DNA of 64,000 nt, taken from the NCBI GenBank assembly GCA_963667855.2, contig CAXXKI010000004.1:124001-188000 (forward strand), in the 5' to 3' direction. The position numbers and the translations under genes are program-made. Below are positions 1-7,600 of the stretch, one piece after another. Position 1 is the first letter of the stretch; the number at the start of each line of letters is the position of its first letter. The DNA is from G963667855 sp963667855. GTDB taxonomy: Bacteria > Planctomycetota > Phycisphaerae > UBA1845. Below the pieces are notes generated by a model that worked only from the letters and a program-made list of their open reading frames with translations, made no database searches and was not told the DNA's origin.

Positions 1-1
1 A

Positions 2-1963
2 GCCAGTGCTGATACGGTTGCCGCTCTGGAAGACAATCAGGAATTCCCTGATTCAGACAAGGCACTGCAATTGTGTCACAGGCTGGCCGATAGCCTGAAC
101 CCGGTGGTTAGTGAGACCATCGCGAAGATTGATAAGTCTTTTCCGGAAATCGTCAATGAACTGGATTATACGATCATTGCGGATGAAGCCAGGAGCTTCC
201 GAAAAGCGGTGGTCGATTACCTGCGATCCGGATTAGACTCCAACTGTTCTGAATTGGCGGATACTTATGCCGAGGGCGCGGAATTCGCTCCGGCTTATGC
301 AGATGAGGTTTCCGACCACGAAGCGGAAAGCGAGACCAGCATGACCGACAAAGACGAAGCCAACATTAACAACGAAGGTACCCAACCGGAAGGCAATGCA
401 TCGGAAGAAACTGTCGAGGATGCCCTGTCGTCAATGGAAGGTGAATTGAACAACCTTACCAATCTCGTGACCGGTGAAGGAGAACAATCGGTTATGGTGG
501 CTAAACCAATTCGCGATGCCGAGGAAGCGACCGAAATTGGTGACGACACCGTGGAAGCTACCTCGCTCGATGAAGATGCCATCAACGCCGCCCTGGAGGA
601 GGCCAATGCCATAGCTGAAGGGGCTGTTGAACCTGAGGAAGTTGAAAAGGTTGAAGCTGAATCTTCGCAGGCAGAGCCGGAAGCGGCTAAAGCGGATGTT
701 GCAGACGCCGCCGAAGAGGTCTCCTCGGATGATATCGAAGCTGTGATGGCTGAGGCTGAATTGCCGGCTGCTGATCAGCCTGTCGAGGAGGCTGCTGCAG
801 AAGAAACCGCCGCAGAAACGGAGATGGAGGCAGAAGCCATCGACGATGAACTTGCCGCCGCAATGGCTGAGGCCGCTCAAGAAACGGAACCGGAAAAAGG
901 TGAAAATCAGGAAGAAACAATAGCCGAAACCACGTCCGAAGAGATCATCGAAGAATCCGAAGCCGTCGGGGAGCTGTTAGCCGAAGATGTGGAGGAACCG
1001 GAAGATACTTCGGCGGAAGAGGAAGTGGCTTCCGTGATAGAGGAGATGGTTGAAGCGGCCGGGGATTTAGAGGAAATACAGGAATCGCCGGGGCAACCGG
1101 CGGAGGAGGAAATGGCCGTTTCCCAGGAACAGTCTGAAGCGGAAATACCCGAACCCGAAATGGTTGAGGAAACCGTAATTGAAGAAGCTTCTCAGGAAGT
1201 TGCCGGAATTGAAGAGCCTGTGGCGGAAGTGCCCGAGGAACAGCCGGTTACGGAAGTTATTGAAGAAGCGGTGACTGAGCCGCTCAAAGAAGAAGTTCCG
1301 GCAATAATCGCGGAAGAGGCGGTGGTGCCAGTAGAAGATATTTCGGAGCAGGTGGCCGAAGAGGTGACCGAATCGGTCGCCGCGGAAGTTTTTGAACCTG
1401 AAGTTTACGAGGCACCGTCTGAAGACATGACAAGTCAGCAAGAGAGTGTAATAGCGGAAAGCCGATACGAGGAGCAAGCAGTGGAGAGAGAGAGCATTAC
1501 AGCCACCCGGTCTGATATGGCGAGACCAGTTGGACCGCGTGGCGGCAAATATACTCCGCGCACCCGCCGCGGCAGCAGGAGGCCCAGTAAACGGGTACCG
1601 GCCGGCGAAGTCGCAGCGGCTATCGAGAACATGACCCGTTTCCTTGAGGATGAAATAACTCCCTTGTGGGACGAAGCTCAGGAAACGCTCGAGGATATCA
1701 ACGCCTACCGCGATGAGATCGAATTCATCCGCGAGCAGATAGCGGCCGAACGTCGAGAAGTACTCGCCATGCGCGAGGAGGCCGAAGCGTCGCGACGGCA
1801 GGCGAGGCAACTGCAACTGCAGATGCAAAACCTTCGCGATGAGGCCATGCGCGCCCGGCAGAGAGCCGATGCCGCGTGTCAGGATGCCCAGGCCGCTGCT
1901 GACCGGGCGATCACCGCAGCCAGGGAGGCGGAAACCGCAGAAGAACTCCGCCGCCAGAAATAA
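2..1963 (+). CDS. Acidic Ala/Glu-rich protein with C-terminal coiled coil (5' partial)
   Basis: The frame is open from base 2, so the gene begins left of the window; the TTG at 71 is only an internal codon. About 80 residues of mixed composition are followed by roughly 380 residues made almost entirely of Glu, Ala, Val, Pro and Ser, strongly acidic and probably disordered. Then comes a short basic linker (PRTRRGSRRPSKR) and a C-terminal stretch of about 130 residues rich in Arg, Glu, Ala and Gln with heptad-like spacing, expected to form a long coiled coil. No catalytic motif, signal peptide or membrane segment is visible. The basic linker between an acidic tail and a coiled coil suggests a scaffold or nucleic-acid-associated role, but that is a guess. 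No family is recognised. A hairpin terminator follows 7 bases after the stop. Confidence 0.8.
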   Translation, partial: ASADTVAALEDNQEFPDSDKALQLCHRLADSLNPVVSETIAKIDKSFPEIVNELDYTIIADEARSFRKAVVDYLRSGLDSNCSELADTYAEGAEFAPAYADEVSDHEAESETSMTDKDEANINNEGTQPEGNASEETVEDALSSMEGELNNLTNLVTGEGEQSVMVAKPIRDAEEATEIGDDTVEATSLDEDAINAALEEANAIAEGAVEPEEVEKVEAESSQAEPEAAKADVADAAEEVSSDDIEAVMAEAELPAADQPVEEAAAEETAAETEMEAEAIDDELAAAMAEAAQETEPEKGENQEETIAETTSEEIIEESEAVGELLAEDVEEPEDTSAEEEVASVIEEMVEAAGDLEEIQESPGQPAEEEMAVSQEQSEAEIPEPEMVEETVIEEASQEVAGIEEPVAEVPEEQPVTEVIEEAVTEPLKEEVPAIIAEEAVVPVEDISEQVAEEVTESVAAEVFEPEVYEAPSEDMTSQQESVIAESRYEEQAVERESITATRSDMARPVGPRGGKYTPRTRRGSRRPSKRVPAGEVAAAIENMTRFLEDEITPLWDEAQETLEDINAYRDEIEFIREQIAAERREVLAMREEAEASRRQARQLQLQMQNLRDEAMRARQRADAACQDAQAAADRAITAAREAETAEELRRQK

Positions 1964-1970
1964 AAGGGGG

Positions 1971-1998
1971 GGCGGACATCCTGTCCGCCTTGTCTTTA
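1971..1998 (+). terminator. Hairpin terminator after the coiled-coil gene
   Basis: A perfect 8-bp stem GGCGGACA / TGTCCGCC with a 3-base loop (1971-1989) is followed by a T-rich run (ttgtcttt). On the other strand the stem is followed by a C run and then TTTTATTT, so it could also stop transcripts of the convergent folD gene. Confidence 0.7.
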
Positions 1999-2032
1999 AA
2001 AACAGTCCCAAGCCTTATATAGAAATAAAAGG

Positions 2033-2899
2033 CTACTCCAGATCCACCCCAAGTTGGGCGGCCGCTGCGTCGGCCGTCTGGTCGATCAACGTGGCTATGG
2101 TAACCGGTCCCACGCCGCCGGGTACCGGCGTGATCAGGGAGGCCGGCTCAAACGCTCCCTCGAAATCGACATCCCCGACATTCCCCTCGTTATAACCGGC
2201 GTCGATAATGACCGCTCCGGTTTTAATCCACCCACCTTTGACGAATTTTGGTTTTCCCACCGCCGCGATTATAACGTCGGCGTTGCGGACAATGCTCGGT
2301 AGCGACCTGGTTCGCGAATGGCACAAGGTCACCGTAGCGTGAGCGTTTATCAGCATGGACGCCATAGGCCTGCCGAGAATGGGGCTGCGGCCTATGACTA
2401 CCGCGTGCGCACCGTCCAACTCGACGTTGTATTCGGCCAGTAAACTCATAATCCCTGCCGGTGTGCAGGATGCGTAAGCCGGCATCTTCAGGATTACCCG
2501 TCCCAGCGTACCCGATGTAACTCCGTCCACGTCTTTTTCAACCGGAATCGCTTCAAACGCCGCCCGCTTGTCGATAGGCTGTGGAACCGGGTGCTGCAGC
2601 AGTATTCCATGCACCGATGGGTCCGATCCCAGCTTGGTGATTTCCGCGACGAGCTCTTCGGTACTCGTGTCCCGGGGCAGCTCCACCCTGACCGATTTCA
2701 TCCCGGCGTCTTCGCACCGTTTACGTTTCATCTTTACGTAGGTTGCCGATGCCGGGTCGTCTCCGACCAAGACGGTGGCCAGTGTAGGAACGACGGTGGT
2801 GGCCTCTTTGATTTTCTCCACCTTGTTTTTTGCTCTTTCGAGTAACCTGCGGGCCAGAGGCCGGCCATCCATTATTTTGGCGTTATTCAAAGTGTTCAT
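2033..2899 (-). CDS. folD: Bifunctional methylenetetrahydrofolate dehydrogenase / cyclohydrolase
   Basis: FolD interconverts 5,10-methylene-THF and 10-formyl-THF with NADP as cofactor, in the cytoplasm. The 288-residue product has the family's usual length and landmarks: an early IMDGRPLA segment, the catalytic YVKMK motif near residue 53, the VDGVTSGTLGR region, a nucleotide-binding GRSPILGRPMA loop and the C-terminal PGGVGPVTIATL signature. The ATG at 2899 is chosen because homology starts about 10 residues later. The frame stays open upstream to 3319 but that extension is Ser/Gln-rich and unlike FolD. The gene converges on the coiled-coil gene and is divergent from the gene at 3215. No strong Shine-Dalgarno sequence is seen. 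Confidence 0.96.
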   Translation of the reverse strand: MNTLNNAKIMDGRPLARRLLERAKNKVEKIKEATTVVPTLATVLVGDDPASATYVKMKRKRCEDAGMKSVRVELPRDTSTEELVAEITKLGSDPSVHGILLQHPVPQPIDKRAAFEAIPVEKDVDGVTSGTLGRVILKMPAYASCTPAGIMSLLAEYNVELDGAHAVVIGRSPILGRPMASMLINAHATVTLCHSRTRSLPSIVRNADVIIAAVGKPKFVKGGWIKTGAVIIDAGYNEGNVGDVDFEGAFEPASLITPVPGGVGPVTIATLIDQTADAAAAQLGVDLE

Positions 2900-3214
2900 G
2901 CCCGAAGGATAACGCTCGGATTCCACTCTGTCACCCTGCAGTCTGGATGAAGAACATGAACCATATAAGTTGGGGTAGTTGGAATGTAACTGCTTGTTTG
3001 ACAAATAGTTATTGTGTGGGTGGCCTTTTCTTCCCGGCGATTGCCTATTCAACCCGCCCGTTTGGAGTGTCGACGAATACTCAGGAGAGGAGCCGCTGGC
3101 GCTGTCTGCACTGCCGCGAAACCGGTGTGCAGTTATTCCCGGGGGTACGAGTTGTTGTGAGTCTTCGGAGCTGGTTTTCGCCAACACCGATGATTGTTCT
3201 GAGCAGGTGATGTA
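2900..3214. other. Divergent intergenic region, no gene seen
   Basis: This region lies between folD (minus) and the hypothetical gene at 3215 (plus) and should hold their promoters. A TTGACA hexamer occurs at 2998-3003 on the plus strand but has no acceptable -10 partner. No hairpin or RNA gene was recognised. Confidence 0.4.
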
Positions 3215-3796
3215 ATGAGTTACGATCTCGATCTTTTTCAACTGCCGCCGGGGGCTAATCCCGCCAACGTGCTCGGCGACCTGTTCGATGACGAACTGAG
3301 CGAATACCAACTCGAGCACCTGGTGGCGAAAAAGGAGGAACGCAAGGAGGCCGTTACCAGGGCACTGACCTCTGAAGATTCCGATCTAGTTGTTTTCCCT
3401 ATGGATTACGATACCATCGCAGCTTCCAGAAGAATCTCGCGGGAGGAGGCCCGCATTGCTTACCGGCATGTGGAATTGCACGAAGCGCATGATCCCGAGG
3501 GGATCCAGATTGCGATTTACGATGATTTCGTAACCGTGGCCGTCCCTTACAATCATGAGCATCGCGAAGCAAGCGAGATGTTTCAGGATGTCTGGAAATA
3601 CCTGCAGAAGATCGAGCGGGAAACGGGCTACGTAACTTACGACCCTCAACTGGATTGCATTCTCGACCTGTCCAGCGATTACGATACGGTGTTAAGTCAC
3701 TTCATTCCCATAGCGGATGACGTCCCTCGTATTTTAGCCCAGGCGGCAGGGGAGAAAGCCCCCTGGTGGCGTTTCTGGCAGGAGTGGATTCAGTAA
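3215..3796 (+). CDS. Hypothetical protein, 193 residues
   Basis: A soluble acidic protein with no signal peptide or membrane helix. The ATG overlaps a gtgatgtaATGAG context with only a weak Shine-Dalgarno (gagcaggtg). It begins with SYDLDLFQLPPG and ends in a Trp-rich tail (APWWRFWQEWIQ). The balanced composition and steady codon use support a real gene. No motif tied to a known activity is visible, and no family is recognised. It stands alone: folD is divergent on the left, and the tandem array begins about 50 bases past its stop. Confidence 0.7.
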   Translation: MSYDLDLFQLPPGANPANVLGDLFDDELSEYQLEHLVAKKEERKEAVTRALTSEDSDLVVFPMDYDTIAASRRISREEARIAYRHVELHEAHDPEGIQIAIYDDFVTVAVPYNHEHREASEMFQDVWKYLQKIERETGYVTYDPQLDCILDLSSDYDTVLSHFIPIADDVPRILAQAAGEKAPWWRFWQEWIQ

Positions 3797-3831
3797 CATA
3801 GTTGTTTTACCAATACGCATTAAATCCGTAG

Positions 3832-3850
3832 GTCGGGTCATTGACCTGAC
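3832..3850. repeat. REP-like palindrome at the left border of the tandem array
   Basis: GTCGGGTCA T TGACCTGAC forms a 9-bp stem with one G-T wobble around a single base. Its right arm overlaps the first three bases of unit 1 of the array, so the array starts inside the palindrome. Confidence 0.45.
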
Positions 3851-4953
3851 AAAGCCAACGGGACTGGTCCGTTAAGACTCACGTTCAAACATAGAACCAA
3901 AAAATGAATCCAACCTTAGCCAGCTCAACTAACCCGGAAAAACCGGACCTGTCCCGCTACGAACACATCCAGCTTTCGAATACCCGACAAAGCCAACGGG
4001 ACTGGTCCGTTAAGAGTCACGTTCAAACGTAGAACCAAAAAATGAATCCAACCTTAGCCAGCTCAACTAACCCGGAAAAACCGGACCTGTCCCGCTACGA
4101 ACGCAACCAGCTTTCGAACACCCGACAAAGCCAACGGGACTGGTCCGTTAAGAGTCACGTTCAAACGTAGAACCAAAAAATGAATCCAACCTTAGCCAGC
4201 CCAACTAACCCGGAAAAACCGGACCTGTCCCGCTACGAACGCATCCAGCTTTCGAATACCCGACAAAGCCAACGGGACTGGTCCGTTAAGACTCACGTTC
4301 AAACATAGAAGCCAAAAAATTAATCCAACCTTAGCCAGCTCAACTAACCCGGAAAAACCGGACCTGTCCCGCTACGAACGCATTCCGCTTTCGAACACCC
4401 GACAAAGCCAACGGGACTGGTCCGTTAAGACTCACGTTCAAACGTAGAAGCCAAAAAATCAATCCAACCTTAGCCAGCTCAACTAACCCGGAAAAACCGG
4501 ACCTGTCCCGCTACGAACGCATCCAGCTTTCGAACACCCGACAAAGCCAACGGGACTGGTCCGTTAAGACTCACGTTCAAACGTAGAACCAAAAAATGAA
4601 TCCAACCTTAGCCAGCTCAACTAACCCGGAAAAACCGGACCTGTCCCGCTACGAACGCATCCAGCTTTCGAACACCCGACAAAGCCAACGGGACTGGTCC
4701 GTTAAGAGTCACGTTCAAACGTAGAACCAAAAAATGAATCCAACCTTAGCCAGCTCAACTAACCCGGGAAAACCGGACCTGTCCCGCTACGAACGCATCC
4801 AGCTTTCGAATACCCGTCAAAGCCAACGGGACTGGTCCGTTAAGACTCACGTTCAAACGTAGAACCAAAAAATGAATCCAACCTTAGCCAGCCCAACTAA
4901 CCCGGAAAAACCGGACCTGTCCCGCTACGAACACGTTCCACTTTCGAATACTC
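3848..4953. repeat. Eight-copy 138/139-bp tandem repeat array
   Basis: Eight head-to-tail units start at 3848, 3986, 4124, 4262, 4401, 4540, 4678 and 4816. The spacing is 138 bp, except that units 4 and 5 are 139 bp because of one extra G (gaagccaaaa for gaaccaaaa). Units differ at only a few positions each, so the array is recently amplified or homogenised. Every unit holds a 42-codon frame ending in TAG. Six units have its ATG (3904, 4042, 4180, 4596, 4734, 4872); units 4 and 5 read ATT and ATC instead. Nine bases separate one TAG from the next ATG, and 138 is a multiple of 3, so the frames share phase except across the 139-bp units. Each unit also carries two GGACNNGTCC palindromes (GGACCTGTCC and GGACTGGTCC) and a CCGG-AAAAA-CCGG hairpin. 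No Shine-Dalgarno precedes the ATGs. Confidence 0.97.
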
Positions 4954-5057
4954 AACTTGGTTTACCCATAAACCGGGAAGTCCCCCACCTTTTGCCGCAG
5001 CGCCGGGCAGGGGACGGGCTCCCGATGGTAGGAGCACTTCCGGAGGAGGAACTGTAA
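4872..5057 (+). CDS. Doubtful 61-residue ORF fusing the last repeat frame to flanking DNA
   Basis: The last array unit supplies the first 30 or so codons. Because the unit breaks off at about 4953, its TAG is missing and the frame runs on into unique sequence. There is no ribosome binding site, and it resembles nothing known beyond the repeat. It is best read as a by-product of the array edge, and is listed so that the frame is on record. Confidence 0.15.
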   Translation: MNPTLASPTNPEKPDLSRYEHVPLSNTQLGLPINREVPHLLPQRRAGDGLPMVGALPEEEL

Positions 5058-5294
5058 GAGACTCATCGTTTTCAGTTAAACGGCAGGCGGTAAATCCGCA
5101 GGTAAAATCCGGTTGGAAAACCGCAATTGCCGTTTGCAACAACAACTGTCATGCTTGCTATTATCCGGATTTGTAGATCTGGAGCTATTACAAACGCCAC
5201 CGTTGATTGTAACGCTAAGCCGGTAAAACCGTCCTTATTGGTCTGGAAACGGGCTGGGAAGGGAAAATTAAGCTATCGAACGTGCAGGCTTATC

Positions 5295-5810
5295 CTAATG
5301 ACACTTGAAAACCAGCCGTATTCGATAACAACATGTATGCCACTTCCACCTCCAGCCGGTTACGTCGTAATCGGTTTCCAGACGCAACTCGTTTTCGCTT
5401 ACGTCGATGCGGGTGACTACCGCCTGACAGCGAGGGTGGCCTTTGACTGTAAAAGGCGCAGGCATCGTATAGGCTTTGACCAGTTTCCGCGGACCGGTCC
5501 GTTTTCGCAATGCCTTGAAGAATCGGTCAATATCTTCTGCCTGGTTAAAAACCGAAGGATCAGCATGCAGATCGGGCCGGGTAAGATGAAATAGTTCTTC
5601 CGTGTTACGCTGAATCGGTTCGTTGGTGTCGTTGTCCAATACCAGGATTGACCCGTCTCGAACCGATACGGTGACCGATCAACGCCGCTCGGCCATTATC
5701 AAGGTAGCAAAACAGCCGGCCACTGCTTCCGGAGTTCCAGTTTCCGAGATCTCGAAACCGGTATCCTGCTTATCGATCACGTCGTTTCTACTGGTATGTG
5801 TTAATTCCAT
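5295..5810 (-). pseudogene. Hypothetical gene interrupted by an in-frame TGA
   Basis: From the ATG at 5810 the frame reads 43 codons (MELTHTSRNDVIDK... to MAERR) to a TGA at 5679-5681. It then continues in the same frame with protein-like sequence (SVTVSVRDGSILVLDN...) for about 128 codons to a stop at 5295. The downstream part could start only at a TTG at 5639. Read through, the product would be about 172 residues, with no recognised domain; the last 20 residues (WRWKWHTCCYRIR...) look atypical. A decayed gene or a single-base error at the TGA both fit. Nothing suggests selenocysteine. Confidence 0.4.
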
Positions 5811-6116
5811 AATTTAGCTCGATTTCCATTAGCTGATTTCGCGTATTGTAAATGCCGCCGTTTGTTTAATATAACAAAGTGTTCCAGAGCAGTTACCGAA
5901 CATGTATAACGACGAATCGCCGTTGTAGCGTGGATGTCGTATCCACCAAGCTTTTAGTAAGCGAATAGCCACCAGCAGCGCCGATAACTCGCTCATTAGA
6001 TGCTCGAAATACCATGCGTTTTGATCCATTATAGGGCCAGTTGTGGGCAGAAGTCGTTTCTATTAAGTAAAAAAACGAAAAATAAACAGGAAGCAGTGAA
6101 CAGGCGGGGGCCCCGC

Positions 6117-6139
6117 CCCTCGCGTTTTTTGGGCGAGGG
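6117..6139. repeat. GC-rich hairpin
   Basis: A perfect 7-bp stem CCCTCGC / GCGAGGG encloses a loop gttttttgg. It directly follows a GGGGGCCCCG run. It is not placed next to a gene end, so it is more likely a dispersed palindrome than a terminator. Confidence 0.4.
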
Positions 6140-6298
6140 ATGTGGAAGGAACGAAAACTCGAAATTCGTAAAATGCAACCAGGTTTGCAGGTCAGTTCAA
6201 CAGACCACCGCTGCAAACATCTTTCGTGATCGTAATCTCTCTTAAAAAAGTATATTCGACAAGCAGGCCGGGATTTCGATACGACCGGCTGAATCTAA

Positions 6299-6321
6299 TT
6301 CGAAATTTCAAATTTCAGATC
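6299..6321. repeat. AT-rich dispersed palindromic repeat, copy 1
   Basis: The sequence ttcgaaatttcaaatttc followed by agatc shares its words (GAAATTTCAAAT, CAGATC) with the copies at 20401, 21166 and 22875. It lies in gene-free DNA. Confidence 0.5.
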
Positions 6322-6461
6322 GATAATACCCAAACCGCTCCGCATTATCGATTGAGACGTATAAACCAGATACCCGGAAAACCGATATAAACCGTACCTG
6401 CGGGCCAGTGTTGAAAAAACATAAAGTTAAAACGTAGCGTCAGCCCTGCAACTAAACGGTT

Positions 6462-6794
6462 CTAAGTAGAATTGTCACCCATGCAGGCCAGTTGTCGCAA
6501 ACCGTCGACCAGCAGCTCAACCTGAGTATTCTCAGGGAAATCCACAACCCTTTCAACCCCGGCATGACACCCGCCGCTGCGCCGAATCTGGTCTCCGATC
6601 TCAGTGCGACCCAGAGCCTCCAGAATAGTAAGCCGGGCCTGCCGAGCCTGATCGCTTAAAGATTCGGTCATGTTAAGCAGCAGTCGCAGCCGTACGCTGA
6701 TCCCACGATCCTCCTTGCGCAACTCCTCTCCCGCATCCAGCACTGCGGTAAGGTCCGTCAGTATCTCGCCGGCAAGCGTGGCAGTCTTATTCAT
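6462..6794 (-). CDS. Hypothetical protein, 110 residues
   Basis: A small soluble protein, Leu/Glu/Arg-rich and mostly helical by composition, with two Cys. A GGAACC element lies about 10 bases before the ATG. It begins MNKTATLAGEILTDLTAVL and continues with helical RKEDRGISVRLRLLLNMTESL. No known motif is visible. The gene stands alone in gene-poor DNA between the broken gene and the zinc-ribbon gene, all on the minus strand. Helical periodicity and normal composition favour a real gene. Confidence 0.55.
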   Translation of the reverse strand: MNKTATLAGEILTDLTAVLDAGEELRKEDRGISVRLRLLLNMTESLSDQARQARLTILEALGRTEIGDQIRRSGGCHAGVERVVDFPENTQVELLVDGLRQLACMGDNST

Positions 6795-7179
6795 AATCTA
6801 TCAGGTTCCGTCGGTTAGGAACCAATCCTATTAAAACACGCATAAGCAGGCCGCGATCAGCACCTTTCACACGAAACGGCGATGGCAATAAAACTGTTTT
6901 TACCCAGCAACCCGACAAGTTACAAAGGAAAATAAGGATAATATGGTTAAAGAGTACTTTGATTACGTAGTAGCGAGTAACGGGGCTATCAGCGTTACCC
7001 GCTTCTGGCGGAATATAAGCGTAGCCTTCGGTGGGTTCAACCGGCGGGAGAAGACGCCGTATACAAAAAGCCCACCCGCCAATCGATTGTCAGCGAATTT
7101 GCGAATAACGTATATATGCGGTTGTTTATTTCCAAAGCCTGTCATAATCATGCTTGAGGGATAATTCTGCAGTTTTCAG
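6795..7179. other. Intergenic region with a weak 73-codon plus-strand ORF
   Basis: An ATG at 6943 follows a purine-rich aaggaaaataaggata sequence that would serve as a ribosome binding site. The 73-residue product (6943-7164) has no recognisable feature and atypical composition. The opposite strand is also open for 62 codons. Neither is supported as a gene. Confidence 0.25.
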
Positions 7180-7599
7180 TTAAGGCTTTTTTTCAGGGAG
7201 CATTTTCCGAAGCTTCTGCAACCCGTTAAGCACCTTCTCGCGGTTTTTGCCAGCGAGCATCCATTGAGGCAATCTGCTTTGCAGACTCGAGTTTCTTATT
7301 CCCCATTCGGGATCAGGCAAGCATTCGCGAATCTTTTCACTTACGAAACTTTCCAGAAAATCAAGATGCTTTTCATTGTATGCCCAGAGTCTTTCTCCGC
7401 AGCAGTTCGTTTCAAGCCAGAGTTTTTCATTCGCCGCATACATTGCCTTGTACTTGGTAACCAGCCCGCAATGTCTACAAACAATTCTCTTTTGTAAACT
7501 CTCTTCAGGATTGATCTTTACAGCGCAAAGATCGCAATTCGGACAATGAATAAGGATGCGGTCCGCGAAATCAACAAGATAGACCGGCTCGAACTTCAT
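7180..7599 (-). CDS. Zinc-ribbon protein of unknown function
   Basis: The 139-residue product carries a CPNC...CRHC pair (residues about 19-45), the classic two-knuckle zinc ribbon, followed by further Cys in a NCCGERLW segment that may add ligands. The C-terminal half is charged and helical. No signal peptide is present. The ATG at 7599 lies one base beyond the stop codon of the upstream Nif3 gene (7601-7603), so the two are almost certainly co-transcribed and probably translationally coupled. The ribbon suggests nucleic-acid or protein binding; the specific role is unknown. Confidence 0.8.
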   Translation of the reverse strand: MKFEPVYLVDFADRILIHCPNCDLCAVKINPEESLQKRIVCRHCGLVTKYKAMYAANEKLWLETNCCGERLWAYNEKHLDFLESFVSEKIRECLPDPEWGIRNSSLQSRLPQWMLAGKNREKVLNGLQKLRKMLPEKKP

Positions 7600-7600
7600 A

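Larger units (their letters stand above)
5811..6461. other. Gene-poor region with hairpin and AT-rich repeat
   Basis: Only short frames with atypical composition occur here. Recognisable structures are the GC-rich hairpin at 6117-6139 and the AT-rich palindromic motif at 6299-6321, listed separately. The rest shows no gene. Confidence 0.4.

Noticed and set aside
1067..2011. Long minus-strand ORF of 314 residues
   Set aside because: It is the antisense shadow of the Glu/Ala-rich gene; its Phe/Arg-rich composition is an artefact of the repeated GAA/GAG codons.
2900..3319. N-terminal extension of folD
   Set aside because: Ser/Gln-rich and without any FolD similarity; the family's N-terminus is at 2899.
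3848..4953. CRISPR array
   Set aside because: The units are directly adjacent 138-bp copies without unique spacers; no cas genes are near.
5679..5681. Selenocysteine codon
   Set aside because: No SECIS-like hairpin was identified and the context has no redox motif.
6943..7164. 73-residue plus-strand gene
   Set aside because: It has a purine-rich upstream stretch, but the product has unnatural composition and the other strand is equally open; too weak to call.
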